Positions 17,702 to 27,362 are shown, counted from the stretch's first letter. The stretch: 64,000 bases of DNA from Streptomyces sp. NBC_00461 (GCF_036013935.1 NZ_CP107902.1:8341001-8405000), one strand, 5' to 3'. Notes: generated from the letters alone by a model not told the origin. Made by a program: numbers and translations.

Positions 17702-18367
17702 TCAGGCCGTCGGGCCGGGTGGGGTGGCGGGTCCGTAGCGGGCGGCCGGGGCCTGGCGCAGCAGGGCCCAGTACCGGTCGCCGTAGGACCAGTGCCACCA
17801 TTCGGTCGGGTAGTTGACGAAGCCGGTCGCGGTGAGGGCCCAGCTCATCAGGGCCCGATTCGCACGCGCCTCGGCGCTGATGCCGGGCGCCTCGGTGCGG
17901 CAGGCACCCTCGCTCTCCTCCGGGGTGGCGTTGACCTCGGTGCCGAGCGGCAACTCCTTGCCGTCCTGGTCGCAGAGTGTCAGGTCGACCGCCCCGCCGC
18001 TGACGTGCGGCGCCACCTCCGGCGGAGAGATGTAGGCGCTGGCCAGCTCACGGATCCGTTCGGGCGCCGCGTCCGGGTGGGCCAGGCGCATCGTCTGCGC
18101 GTACTGCTCGAAGTACCGCCGCTGCAGGTCCGGCGGGCGGTACCCCTCCACCACCAGGAACCGGACGCCGGCCGGCAGCAGGCGCTGCGCCCGGACGAGC
18201 CGGCGCAGCGCGCCGGACCGCAGCCGGGCGTAGCTGCCGTCGTCGTCGGCCTGCCGGTGGTCGAGCCGCAATTGGCCCGTGCAGCGCAGGTCGACCAGCG
18301 GTTCACCGCATTCGGCCGCCGCGACCGCGGCGACCCGGGGGTCCGAGAGCGTGATGATGTCCGTCAC
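17702..18367 (-). CDS. VanX-type D-alanyl-D-alanine dipeptidase
   Basis: A 221-residue protein. Zinc ligands and catalytic residues fit the VanX pattern: His121 and Asp128 in HVSGGAVDLTL, and Glu189 and His192 in TEWWHW. The VEGYRPPDLQRRYFEQY stretch (about 73-90) is also characteristic. It should cut D-Ala-D-Ala or a similar dipeptide during wall turnover. No vanH/vanA ligase genes are nearby, so it is not a resistance cluster. No signal peptide is seen from GTG 18367. Other starts lie at 18373 and 18433, and none has a strong ribosome site. Confidence 0.8.
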   Translation of the reverse strand: MTDIITLSDPRVAAVAAAECGEPLVDLRCTGQLRLDHRQADDDGSYARLRSGALRRLVRAQRLLPAGVRFLVVEGYRPPDLQRRYFEQYAQTMRLAHPDAAPERIRELASAYISPPEVAPHVSGGAVDLTLCDQDGKELPLGTEVNATPEESEGACRTEAPGISAEARANRALMSWALTATGFVNYPTEWWHWSYGDRYWALLRQAPAARYGPATPPGPTA

Positions 18368-18430
18368 GCACACCAGAGTGGCGGGGACCGCTGCAAATGC
18401 TCTGCAGGTTCCCTGCAAGCGGCTCACCAG

Positions 18431-18854
18431 CACTTCTGCAGCCGGCCCGGGTCACTCGCCGGCGCCCGGCTCTCGTGCTTCGCGGCAGTCCGGTTCCTGG
18501 AAGACGGCTGTCGCTTCGGTGTGGGCTGCCAGGGCGGCGGTCTTGTCGCCGTAGGCTGCCCGGACGTGGGCCAGGTCCTGGAGTGTGCGGGCGTGCCAGG
18601 GGGTAGGTGCAGGGTCTTCCGTATGGCTGGTGCCTGCTCTGGCACTTCTGCGGCCGGCCCGGGTCACTCGCCGGCGCCCGGCTCTCGTGCTTCGCGGCAG
18701 TCCAGTTCCTGGAAGACGGCTGTCGCTTCGGTGTGGGCTGCCAGGGCGGCGCTCTTGTCGCCGTGGGCTGCCCGGACGTGGGCCAGGTCTCGGAGTGTGC
18801 GGGCGTGCCACAGGGGTAGGTGCAGGGACTCCCACATGGCCAGTGCCTGCTCCA
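18431..18854. repeat. 212-bp tandem duplication at the 3' end of the SARP gene
   Basis: Two head-to-tail copies (18431-18642 and 18643-18854) start with CACTTCTGC and differ at only a few positions. The right copy contains the last codons and stop of the SARP gene. The left copy lies after the stop and repeats these codons out of frame (212 is not a multiple of three). The duplication therefore did not change the protein. Confidence 0.9.
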
Positions 18855-21768
18855 GTGGCTCTCGGGCGGCGGTGGGATCGCCGGCCGCCAGGTGCCACTC
18901 GCCCAGGGTGCGCAGTACCAGCGCCTCGCCGAACCGGTCCTGGCGCTCCCGGGCCACCGCCAGGCAGCGGCCGAGCCGTACCCGAGCAACGTCCGGTCGG
19001 CCCTGCCGCAACTCCGTCTTCGCCAGGGACTGTTCGGTGTACATGATCCCGAACGTGTCCTGCAGGCCGGTGAAGATCCGCAGCGCCTCGTGCAGCAGAC
19101 GCTCCGCCTGGGCCAGGGCGCCCTCGGCCCGGTGGCACAGGGCCAGCGACCGCAGGGTCAGTCCCTCGCCGTGCCGGTCGCCCGCCGCGCGGTACAGCTC
19201 CAGCGCCCCCGAAAGGGCGTCCAGCGCCTGTGCGCCGCGCCCCTGTTCCCGGTGCACATAGCCGATGCCGTACAGCACACGGGCACGCGCGCCGCGGTCC
19301 GCGGACTCCCCGTACCGCTCCAGCGCCGCGGCCAGCAGCTCGGACGCCTCGGCGTACCGGGCCTGTTCGCGTCGGGCCGTACCCATCCCGGCGAGCGCCA
19401 GCGCCGCGCCCCACGGCACGTCGCCACGTGCCTCGAACAGGCGCAGGGCGTCACCGAAGTAGGCATAGGACTCCTCGAACCGGTCCTGTTCGTAACGGAG
19501 TTGGCCAAGGCCGGTGAGCAGCCAGGCCTCGCCCTCGCCGTCCCCGCTGCGGCGCATGGCCGCGATGGCCGCGGCGTGCGAGCGGGACCAGGCGTCGAAC
19601 TGGTTGTACAGCGCGGCCGAGCTGGCGATCAGCGCCCCGGCCAGGTCGCGGGCGGCGCGGTCCATCCCGTGGTCGGCGCAGTACTCCACCGCGGCCAGCA
19701 GACAGGCCTGTTCGGCGGCGAACCAGGCCGCGGGCCGCTCCAGCAACTCGTCCTCGGCCCGCGGGTCGAGAGCGTCGAGCGGCCGTACGGCAGCAGGTTC
19801 CGGGAAGTACCTGGCCGCTCCGCCCGGACCGCGGGCGGCCGCCTGCTTCGCCAGTCCCAGCCAGCACTCCACCAGCCGCAGCACGGCCGTCGTACGCTCC
19901 TCGGCGCTCTCCTCCGACAGACAGCGCTCACGGGCGTGCTCGCGGGCCAGATCGTGGATGCGATAGCGACTGCGCCCGGTGTCGTCGACGCCGATCACGT
20001 CGATGAAGTGGCAGTCCACCAGCCGCTCCACGGCCTCCTCGGCCTCCTCCGTGCCGATGTCGAGCAGCGGGGCGGCGATCCAGGCCGCGAAGTCGGGCAG
20101 GTCGAGCAGGGCCAGTCGGCGCAGTGCCCGCCGCTCCTGCGTGTCGAGGTCGGCGTAACCGAGTTCCAGGCTGGTGCGCAACTCCAGGTCTCCGGCGCGC
20201 AGTTCGTTGAGCCGGCGCCGTTCGTCCCGGAGCCGGTCGGCGAGCCGGCCGGGCACCCAGTGCGGGCGGGCGGCGAGCCGCGCCCCGGCGATGCGCACGG
20301 CCAGCGGCAGCCGCCCGCACAGCGAGACGATCTCGGCGGCCCGTTCCGGATCGGCGCCGGTGCGGTCCCGCCCGGCCACGCGGCGCAGCAGTTCGAGCGC
20401 CTCGGCCGGGTCCGGCACGGTCAGATCCAGGTGGGCGGCGCCCTCCAGCGCGACCAGCCGGCGGCGGCTGGTGACGAGGACGGCGGAGCCGGGGCCGGGC
20501 GGCAGCAGCGGCCGTACGTGGGCCTCGCCGGCAGCGTTGTCGAGGATCAGCAGGATGCGCCGGTGGCCGATGTGGGTGCGGTACAGCCCGGTCAGCTCCT
20601 CGACCGACGTCGGCAGCGTCTCCGGTTCGGCGCCCATGGCGCGCAGCAGTCGGGCGAGGGCGTCGGCGGGTTCCAGCGGGGTCGTGTCGGCGGCCCGCAG
20701 GTCCACGAACAGCCGCCCGTCCGGGAAGAGTTCGGCGGTGCGGTGGCCGACGTGCACGGCGAGTGCGGTCTTGCCCGTTCCGGACCGTCCGGAGATCACC
20801 CCGATCGGCGGCGCGGTACGGCCCGTGTCGTCGACCCCGCCCAGCAGCGAGGTGGCCCAGTCGATCTGCTCACGACGGCCCACGAAGTCGGCTATGTCCG
20901 GCGGGAGATGGGAGGGCGCGGGCCGCGTGCGCGGCACCGGCGTGCTCCGGCTCGCGCCCTCCCGCGCCCTGGGATGCCCGGCCGGTCCGTCCGTCGTGCT
21001 CCGGGGGTCGGGGCCCAGCAGTTCCGGGTCGTTGGTCAGCACCGCCTTGTGCAGCGCCCGCAGCTCCGGCCCGGGGTCGATGCCCAGCTCCTCGCGCAGC
21101 GCCTCACGGCCCTCCTGGTAGGTGCGCAGGGCGTCGGAGACCCGGCCGGTGCGCGCCAGCGCGGTGATCAGCTGGCCGCGCGGCCGCTCCCGGAGGGGAT
21201 GCGCGGCGACATGTGCGAGCAGGGGAGCGATCGTCCGGTCGGCGCGGCCCAGTTCCAGCTGCAGCGCGAAGGACTCCTCCTGGCCGACGAGCCGCAGTTC
21301 CGCGAGTCGGGCCGCCTCGATGCGGGCGAACGACTGGCCGAGCCCCTCCAGAGCCTCCTGGCCACGCCACAGCCCCAGCGCCTCGGACAGCAGCTCTGCG
21401 GCCTCCTCGGGGCGTCCCCGCGCGGCCGAGGCCCGGCCCGACGCGAGCAGTTCCTCGAACCGGCGGGCGTCGACCCGGGAGGGGTCGAGGTCGGCCACAT
21501 AGCCCGGCGGCCGGGTCCGGATCAGCTCCGCCTCGCAGACCCTGGCCAGGGCGCGGCGCACGGCCGACACATGGGTGGCGACCAGCGCGGCGGCGGTCGC
21601 GGGCGACTGCTCGTCCCAGACGCAGTCCACGAGCCGCTCGGTGGAGAGCACCTCGCCGAGGTGGACGACCAGCGCGGACAGGACCGCCAGGGGTCTGATG
21701 CCGCCGAGCGGGGCCCGTCTGCCTCCCGCCCACACCTCCACCGGACCGAGCAGACGCACTTCGAACAT
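18664..21768 (-). CDS. AfsR-like SARP transcriptional regulator with NB-ARC and TPR domains
   Basis: A 1034-residue protein. The N-terminus (FEVRLLGPVEVWAGGRRAPLGG) begins an OmpR-like winged helix (1-95). A bacterial activator domain (about 100-245) contains LWRGQEALEGL and LGIDPGPELRALH. An NB-ARC ATPase domain has P-loop SGRSGTGKTALA (around 320) and LLILDNA. The C-terminal 450 residues are TPR repeats. It should be an ATP-regulated activator binding direct repeats near the -35 of targets. ATG 21768 with GGGGA just upstream was preferred to starts reading into low-complexity DNA. It is divergent from a lipoprotein gene, recalling the afsR-afsS arrangement. Confidence 0.9.
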   Translation of the reverse strand: MFEVRLLGPVEVWAGGRRAPLGGIRPLAVLSALVVHLGEVLSTERLVDCVWDEQSPATAAALVATHVSAVRRALARVCEAELIRTRPPGYVADLDPSRVDARRFEELLASGRASAARGRPEEAAELLSEALGLWRGQEALEGLGQSFARIEAARLAELRLVGQEESFALQLELGRADRTIAPLLAHVAAHPLRERPRGQLITALARTGRVSDALRTYQEGREALREELGIDPGPELRALHKAVLTNDPELLGPDPRSTTDGPAGHPRAREGASRSTPVPRTRPAPSHLPPDIADFVGRREQIDWATSLLGGVDDTGRTAPPIGVISGRSGTGKTALAVHVGHRTAELFPDGRLFVDLRAADTTPLEPADALARLLRAMGAEPETLPTSVEELTGLYRTHIGHRRILLILDNAAGEAHVRPLLPPGPGSAVLVTSRRRLVALEGAAHLDLTVPDPAEALELLRRVAGRDRTGADPERAAEIVSLCGRLPLAVRIAGARLAARPHWVPGRLADRLRDERRRLNELRAGDLELRTSLELGYADLDTQERRALRRLALLDLPDFAAWIAAPLLDIGTEEAEEAVERLVDCHFIDVIGVDDTGRSRYRIHDLAREHARERCLSEESAEERTTAVLRLVECWLGLAKQAAARGPGGAARYFPEPAAVRPLDALDPRAEDELLERPAAWFAAEQACLLAAVEYCADHGMDRAARDLAGALIASSAALYNQFDAWSRSHAAAIAAMRRSGDGEGEAWLLTGLGQLRYEQDRFEESYAYFGDALRLFEARGDVPWGAALALAGMGTARREQARYAEASELLAAALERYGESADRGARARVLYGIGYVHREQGRGAQALDALSGALELYRAAGDRHGEGLTLRSLALCHRAEGALAQAERLLHEALRIFTGLQDTFGIMYTEQSLAKTELRQGRPDVARVRLGRCLAVARERQDRFGEALVLRTLGEWHLAAGDPTAAREPLEQALAMWESLHLPLWHARTLRDLAHVRAAHGDKSAALAAHTEATAVFQELDCREAREPGAGE

Positions 21769-22186
21769 CGTTCCCCGATCGCCGTACCATCCGCCCCGCG
21801 GATCACGGCGAAAGATATCGGCGAACATGCCCACGACACGGCGACAGCCGGACCGTCGTGTCCGAATCCGGACGGTCCGGTGTACTCGTGTCGCCCACCC
21901 GCGACATCGCTGTTGGTAATGCCTGTTGCCCGTCGACCGGTCGGTCGCGTGCGGCTCTCCGCCCCCCTCACCACTTGGCTGGATTCCGTCCCCCGGGAGA
22001 ACCGGGTCGCATACAGGGAAGACGGTTCGCCCGCCGCCCTCGTATGACCCCGACCGCGAGAAATAAACCTGCGATTCGAGAGGCATACGGACGGCCGTCC
22101 CGAGGCGTCAACGGCTCGAAAGAACAAGCAAGTTCGACCACGCCGGTTCGACCACTCCGGTTCGACCACGCCCCGGGAGCATGCCG
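21769..22186. promoter_or_regulatory. Divergent regulatory region between the SARP and lipoprotein genes
   Basis: This 418-bp region has no gene. At 21848-21880 an inverted repeat has 10-bp arms (CCGGACCGTC and GACGGTCCGG) with a 13-bp spacer, about 80 bp upstream of the SARP start. At 22132-22170 the motif GTTCGACCAC occurs three times (22132, 22146, 22160) at exact 14-bp spacing, just before the lipoprotein ribosome site. Direct repeats of this sort are typical SARP binding sites, though their usual period is 11 or 22 bp. Confidence 0.6.
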
Positions 22187-23176
22187 ATGAAGCGCACCGA
22201 CGACCCACGCCGGACGGTGGTACCGAGGCAGCGCAGCATGCGACGCACCACCGCCACGGTGGGCGCGATCGCCGCGCTGGCCTCGCTCGTCCTGACCGCC
22301 TGCACGGCGGGCACCGACGCGCCCCAGGGCACCTCGCCGGCCGCGCGGGCCGAGGCCGCCGCACACGTCCGGGACCTCACCTACGCACAGGACCTGCGGA
22401 TCTCCGACGCCGAGCAGAGCCTCATCACGACCTGCATGACGAAGCAGGGCTTCCGCTTCTGGTCGGAGCGGCCGCTGAACCTGGAGGAGAGCCGGCCGGT
22501 CGGCTACGTCCAGGACGACATCGACTGGGCGCGCACCCACGGCTACGGCAGCAGGATCATGGCGAAGGAGGACCGCGCCCGCCTGGGCAACCCCAACATC
22601 TCCTACCGCAAGTCCCTTTCCCGCTCGCGGCAGCGCGCCTACGACACCGCGATGGACGGCGGCCGGGACGCCGCCGTACTGAAGGCGCGGGTACCGTCCG
22701 GCGGCACCATCACCAAGCAGTCCGGCGGCTGCGCCGGCGCGGCCGAGAGGACGCTGTACGGCGACGCGGCGGCCTGGCTCCGGGCCGACGCCACCGTCAG
22801 CAACCTGCGGCCGCTGTACGTGGGCAAGCTGCTGCGCGACAAGGAGTTCAAGAGCGCGGTGGTCGCCTGGTCGCGCTGCATGAGCAAGGCCGGCCACCCC
22901 TTCCCCGACCCTGACGCGGCACGCCGGGCCACCCGCGACCACAGCGCGGAGCAGACCCGGGCCCAGGAGGCCAGGACCTTCGCGGACGAGACCCGGATCG
23001 CGGTCGCCGACGCCACCTGCGCCCGCTCCGTCTCGCTGCGCCAGGTCGGTGAGCGGCGCGAGGCCCACTACGTCGGCGAACTGGCCGGCACGTACGGCGA
23101 CGCCCTCGACGCCCACCGGCGGATGCGGCAGCACGCCCTCGCCCGCGCCGAGCGGATCGTCCCCGCGCGGGCCTGA
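22187..23176 (+). CDS. Predicted lipoprotein of unknown function
   Basis: A 329-residue protein. Basic residues precede a hydrophobic run and the lipobox LTAC at about residue 39, so the mature protein would be lipid-anchored outside the cell. The rest is charged and probably helical, with paired cysteines (TTCMTKQGF, WSRCMSKAGH, SGGCAG, DATCARS) that could form disulfides outside the cell. I do not recognise a family beyond actinomycete hypotheticals of this shape. ATG 22187 lies 7 bases after GGGAG. ATG 22181 is an alternative but too close to that site. The upstream repeats suggest control by the divergent SARP. Confidence 0.75.
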   Translation: MKRTDDPRRTVVPRQRSMRRTTATVGAIAALASLVLTACTAGTDAPQGTSPAARAEAAAHVRDLTYAQDLRISDAEQSLITTCMTKQGFRFWSERPLNLEESRPVGYVQDDIDWARTHGYGSRIMAKEDRARLGNPNISYRKSLSRSRQRAYDTAMDGGRDAAVLKARVPSGGTITKQSGGCAGAAERTLYGDAAAWLRADATVSNLRPLYVGKLLRDKEFKSAVVAWSRCMSKAGHPFPDPDAARRATRDHSAEQTRAQEARTFADETRIAVADATCARSVSLRQVGERREAHYVGELAGTYGDALDAHRRMRQHALARAERIVPARA

Positions 23177-23300
23177 TCCGGCCGGCGCCCGCCCCCTGAT
23201 TTCCGTGACCCCGCGTCACGGACAGTTCCCCGCGACATCGCTCGCGGATCGTCACCACGCCCACGCCTCCCACGAGGCGGAAGCAGAACAGGAATCCCTC

Positions 23301-23768
23301 ATGCGCAAACTGACCGTCTCCCTCGCCACCCTGGGCCTCGCGGCCCTCGGCCTCGCCATCCCGGCGACCGCTCACGCGGGCCCGGGCTGCAACGCCAACT
23401 GGAACTCGCACGGCCGCGACGGCAACGTCCGCGCCTGGGACGGCACCGACTGCGGCGGGACGCTCCTCGGCGTCACCCCCGGCAACGACCCCGAGTGGGG
23501 CGACGGCGACGGACCCTTCCAGGGCTCCGACGTGAACAGTGCCTCGTCGGTCATGAACAGCGGTTTCGTCGGCGGCAAGGACGTCGTGGCCTTCTACTGG
23601 CGCGGGCACTACGACGACACGTCGTACGGCTGCCTCAAGCCGGGCGAGAAGTACGTGGACGACCTCAGCCGGAACCGCTACACCAACAACGCGAACATGA
23701 ACAACTCCATCGAGTCGCACGCCTGGGTGACCGCGAGCGCCTGCGCCCCGGGCTCCTTCATCAGCTGA
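23301..23768 (+). CDS. Secreted I36-type peptidase inhibitor/crystallin-like protein
   Basis: A 155-residue preprotein. A clean signal peptide (MRKLTVSLATLGLAALGLAI, cleaved after AHA) leads to a small Gly/Asn-rich domain with cysteines (GCNANWNS, DCGGTL, YGCLKPGE, SACAPG). This is the layout of the peptidase inhibitor I36/SMPI-like, beta/gamma-crystallin-type family of Streptomyces. It probably inhibits an extracellular protease. Start ATG 23301 follows AGGA at 7 bases, and longer upstream readings are non-coding. A strong hairpin follows. Confidence 0.8.
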   Translation: MRKLTVSLATLGLAALGLAIPATAHAGPGCNANWNSHGRDGNVRAWDGTDCGGTLLGVTPGNDPEWGDGDGPFQGSDVNSASSVMNSGFVGGKDVVAFYWRGHYDDTSYGCLKPGEKYVDDLSRNRYTNNANMNNSIESHAWVTASACAPGSFIS

Positions 23769-23799
23769 CACCAGGCTGCGGTCGACATCGGGGTGCGGC

Positions 23800-23832
23800 C
23801 ACGGCCCGCCGGCATCGTGCCGGCGGGCCGTG
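23800..23832. terminator. Perfect bidirectional terminator hairpin
   Basis: CACGGCCCGCCGGCA and its exact complement TGCCGGCGGGCCGTG form a 15-bp stem around a TCG loop. It sits between the converging inhibitor gene (+) and transporter gene (-). Confidence 0.85.
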
Positions 23833-23835
23833 CCG

Positions 23836-25119
23836 TCAGCGGCGCAGCTCGGTGTGGGCGGTCTCCGGCAGCCGCAGGTACACCAGCGAGGACAGCAGAC
23901 ACAGCGTGGCCACGTACCAGGGGAACAGGCCCGCCTGCCCCAACTCCTTGAACAGCGTGCCCACATAGGGAGCGGTGCCACCGAACAGCGCGACCGTCAG
24001 CGAGTACGGGAAGCCGATGCCGGCCGCGCGCACCCGAGGCGGGAACACCTCCGCGTTCACGGCCGCGCTGATCGAGGTGAAGCCGGTCAGCAGGACCATG
24101 CCCGCGCACTGGACGAGCAGCAGCACCGCGAACGAGTCGCGCAGCGCGTGCAGCAGCGGCACGCTCAACAGGGCGAAGCCCACTCCGAAGAAGAGGAGCA
24201 GCGGGCGACGGCCGTAGCGGTCCGAGAGCAGCCCGCCCAGCGGCTGGAGCAGGCCGAAGAAGGCAAGTGAGATCGTGCCCGCGAGCAGTGCGTCCGACGC
24301 GGCGACGCCCGCGTTGAGTTGGGCGTACGTCGGCAGATACGACGTCCAGGTGTAGTAGGCGATCGTGCCGCCCGCCGTGATCCCGCAGATGAGCAGCGAC
24401 TCGCGCGGGTGGCGGCGCAGGGCCTCCAACAGGGCCGGGCGGGGCGCCTGTTGCTGCTCCTCGCTGCGGGTCTCCTGGGCGCCCTGCCGGATCCAGAAGC
24501 CGACCAGGCTCAGTACGGCCCCGAAGGCGAACGGAATCCGCCAGCCCCAGCCGTTCATGGAGCCCTCGCCCAGCGTGTCGACGAGCAGGGTCGCGATGCC
24601 GGACGCGACGAGCTGGCCGGCCGTCGTGGAGACGTACTGGAAACTGGAGAAGAGACCGCGCCGGCCCGGTCCCGCCGACTCGACCAGAAAGGTCGTCGAG
24701 GCCGCGAACTCCCCGCCCACGGACAGGCCTTGGAGCAGACGGGCCAGCACCAGGACCACCGGAGCCAGCACGCCGACCGCCGCGTACGTCGGTGTCAGGC
24801 CGACCAGCAGACTGCTGCCGCCCATCAGCAGGATGGTGACCGTCAGCGCCGCCCGCCTGCCGTGCCGGTCCGCGATCGCGCCCATCAGCAGCCCGCCGAC
24901 CGGGCGCATGAAGAAGCCCACCGCGAACACCGCGAACGTCGACAGAAGCGGTACCAGCGAGTTGTCCGCGCCCTTGGGGAAGACCGCGGCGGCGATGTAG
25001 GTGGCCAGGAACGTGTAGGCGTACCAGTCGTACCACTCCACCGCATTGCCCACCGAGGCGGCGAAGAGTTGTCGTACGGGCCGCTTCGTCGACGAGGCGG
25101 GTGTCTGCGTCTCTGTCAT
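23836..25119 (-). CDS. MHS-family major facilitator (metabolite:proton symporter)
   Basis: A 427-residue, twelve-helix transporter. The N-terminal SVGNAVEWYDWYAYTF signature and FFMRPVGGLLMGAIADRHGRR (the MFS loop 2-3 motif) place it in the metabolite:H+ symporter group with KgtP/ShiA/ProP. RLLQGLSVGGEF is also typical. Substrate is probably a small organic acid or betaine; the sequence alone does not say. ATG 25119 follows GGGAGGG. It is divergent from the phospholipase gene. A second MHS transporter half is found in the chimeric gene at 32147-33142. Confidence 0.9.
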   Translation of the reverse strand: MTETQTPASSTKRPVRQLFAASVGNAVEWYDWYAYTFLATYIAAAVFPKGADNSLVPLLSTFAVFAVGFFMRPVGGLLMGAIADRHGRRAALTVTILLMGGSSLLVGLTPTYAAVGVLAPVVLVLARLLQGLSVGGEFAASTTFLVESAGPGRRGLFSSFQYVSTTAGQLVASGIATLLVDTLGEGSMNGWGWRIPFAFGAVLSLVGFWIRQGAQETRSEEQQQAPRPALLEALRRHPRESLLICGITAGGTIAYYTWTSYLPTYAQLNAGVAASDALLAGTISLAFFGLLQPLGGLLSDRYGRRPLLLFFGVGFALLSVPLLHALRDSFAVLLLVQCAGMVLLTGFTSISAAVNAEVFPPRVRAAGIGFPYSLTVALFGGTAPYVGTLFKELGQAGLFPWYVATLCLLSSLVYLRLPETAHTELRR

Positions 25120-25307
25120 GATCGCGACCCTCCCCGCGGGGCCGGGGAGGCACACCTCACGGCCGTGGTGGCACACCTCTCGTACCGACGACTTTCACAT
25201 GGGCGCCACCGGACCCTTCCCTGACGTTTGTTGCTCTTGGAACACTCGCACCGCGCGCAATCCGTCACGTTCCGGCCATCCGTCCTCAGGATGAGAGGCA
25301 CTCACCC

Positions 25308-27362
25308 ATGTCCGAAGTAAACCGGCGCCGATTCCTGCAACTCGCGGGCGCGACCACCGCGTTCACGGCCCTGTCCAACAGCATCGAGCGCGCCGCCGCG
25401 CTGCCCGCGAACCACCGCACCGGGTCGATCAAGGACGTCGAGCACATCGTCGTCCTGATGCAGGAGAACCGTTCTTTCGACCACTACTTCGGTTCGCTCA
25501 GAGGCGTCCGCGGCTTCGGTGACCCGCGCCCGGTGACCTGGCCGAACGGCACCTCCGTCTGGCACCAGAAGGACGCGAGCGGCAAGGAGATCCTGCCTTT
25601 CCACCCTGACGCGGACGACCTGGGCCTGGCCTTCATCCAGGACCTCCCGCACGGCTGGAACGACGGACATGACGCCTTCAACGGGGGCAAGTACGACAAG
25701 TGGGTCCCCTCCAAGGGCTCCACGACGATGGCGTACCTGAACCGCGACGACATCCCCTTCCACTACGCGCTCGCCGACTCCTTCACCATCTGTGACGCGT
25801 ACCACTGCTCGTTCATCGGCTCCACCGACCCGAACCGCTACTACATGTGGACCGGGTACACGGGCAATGACGGACAGGGCGGCGGCCCGGTCCTCGGCAA
25901 CGACGAGGCGGGCTACGGCTGGACCACCTACCCCGAGCGCCTGGAGAAGGCCGGCGTCTCCTGGAAGATCTACCAGGACGTCGGCGACGGGCTCGACGCG
26001 AACGGCAGCTGGGGCTGGATCCCGGACGCCTACCGCGGCAACTACGGCGACAACTCGCTTCTCTACTTCAACCAGTACCGCAACGCGAAGCCCGGCGACC
26101 CGCTGTACGACAAGGCCCGCACCGGCACCGACGCCCGCAAGGGCGAGGGCTTCTTCGACCAGCTCAAGGCCGATGTGAAGGGCGGCAAGCTGCCGCAGAT
26201 CTCCTGGATCGTCGCCCCCGAGGCCTTCACCGAGCACCCCAACTGGCCCGCGAACTACGGCGCCTGGTACGTCGCTCAGGTCCTCGACGCCCTCACCTCC
26301 GACCCGAAGGAGTGGGCGAAGACGGCCCTGTTCATCACCTACGACGAGAACGACGGCTTCTTCGACCACCAGATCCCTCCGTACCCGCCGGGCTCCGCCG
26401 CGCAGGGCAAGTCCACCGTCGACGTCGGCCCCGACCTGTTCAAGGGCAGCAGCTCCCACCCGGCCGGCCCCTACGGACTGGGCCAGCGCGTGCCGATGAT
26501 CGTCGTCTCGCCCTGGAGCAAGGGCGGATACGTCTGCTCCGAGACGCTCGACCACACCTCCATCATCCGGTTCATGGAGACCCGCTTCGGCGTGCACGAG
26601 CCCAACATCTCGCCCTGGCGGCGCGCCATCTGCGGGGACCTGACCGCGGCCTTCGACTTCTCCCACAAGGACACCAAGCCGGTCGCCCTGCCCGACACCG
26701 ACGCCTACCGGCCGCCGGACAAGGACCGCCACCCCGACTACGTGCCGACCCCGCCTGCCAAGGGTGCGCTGCCCAGGCAGGAGCGCGGTCTGCGCCCGGC
26801 GCGTCCCCTCAAGTACGCCCCGCACGTGGACGGCTCGGTGGACACCGCCTCCGGGAAGTTCACGCTGACCTTCGCCTCGGGCGCGAAGGCGGGCGCCGCC
26901 TTCCTGGTGACCTCCGGCAACCGCACCGACGGTCCCTGGAGCTACACCACCGAGGCCGGCAAGACCGTCTCGGACGCCTGGAACTCGGCGTACTCGAACG
27001 GCTCGTACGACCTGACCGTGCACGGCCCGAACGGCTTCCTGCGCACCTTCAAGGGCCCGAACAGGACGGCCGGGCCCGAGGTCACCGCCCGCCACAGCGG
27101 CGAGCACGTCGAGCTGACCTTCACCAACAAGGGCTCCGGCACGGTGCGTCTGAAGCTGGCCGGCGGATACGGGTGCCACCCGCGGACCTTCACGGTCCGG
27201 CCCGGTGCCACCGTCAGGCACACGGCCGACCTCGCGGCGAGCGGGCGCTGGTACGACCTGACGGTCACCTCCGAGGCGGATGCGGCGTTCCTGCGGCGAT
27301 TCGCCGGACATGTCGAGAACGGGCGGCCCGGCGTGAGCGACCCGGCGATCATCACGCGGTGA
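25308..27362 (+). CDS. plcC: Phosphocholine-type phospholipase C, Tat-exported
   Basis: A 684-residue enzyme. The Tat signal RRRFLQLAGATTAFTAL is at the N-terminus. The phosphoesterase core starts with HIVVLMQENRSFDHYFG (about 45-61), followed by DSFTICDAYHCSFIGSTDPNR and YDENDGFFDHQIPP with metal/catalytic residues, then DHTSIIRFMETRFGV. Two C-terminal DUF756-type beta domains (about 500-680) complete the bacterial non-haemolytic PLC layout. It should release phosphocholine or similar head groups outside the cell. ATG 25308 follows GAGAGG. Alone on its strand, divergent from the MHS transporter gene. Confidence 0.92.
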   Translation: MSEVNRRRFLQLAGATTAFTALSNSIERAAALPANHRTGSIKDVEHIVVLMQENRSFDHYFGSLRGVRGFGDPRPVTWPNGTSVWHQKDASGKEILPFHPDADDLGLAFIQDLPHGWNDGHDAFNGGKYDKWVPSKGSTTMAYLNRDDIPFHYALADSFTICDAYHCSFIGSTDPNRYYMWTGYTGNDGQGGGPVLGNDEAGYGWTTYPERLEKAGVSWKIYQDVGDGLDANGSWGWIPDAYRGNYGDNSLLYFNQYRNAKPGDPLYDKARTGTDARKGEGFFDQLKADVKGGKLPQISWIVAPEAFTEHPNWPANYGAWYVAQVLDALTSDPKEWAKTALFITYDENDGFFDHQIPPYPPGSAAQGKSTVDVGPDLFKGSSSHPAGPYGLGQRVPMIVVSPWSKGGYVCSETLDHTSIIRFMETRFGVHEPNISPWRRAICGDLTAAFDFSHKDTKPVALPDTDAYRPPDKDRHPDYVPTPPAKGALPRQERGLRPARPLKYAPHVDGSVDTASGKFTLTFASGAKAGAAFLVTSGNRTDGPWSYTTEAGKTVSDAWNSAYSNGSYDLTVHGPNGFLRTFKGPNRTAGPEVTARHSGEHVELTFTNKGSGTVRLKLAGGYGCHPRTFTVRPGATVRHTADLAASGRWYDLTVTSEADAAFLRRFAGHVENGRPGVSDPAIITR

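Noticed and set aside
17702..18367. Vancomycin resistance cluster
   Set aside because: Only a VanX-type dipeptidase is present; vanH and vanA are missing and no VanRS pair is nearby.
18820..22047. 1075-codon frame antisense to the SARP gene
   Set aside because: The SARP has winged-helix, P-loop and TPR motifs. The antisense product is repetitive and rich in Gly, Gln and Arg.
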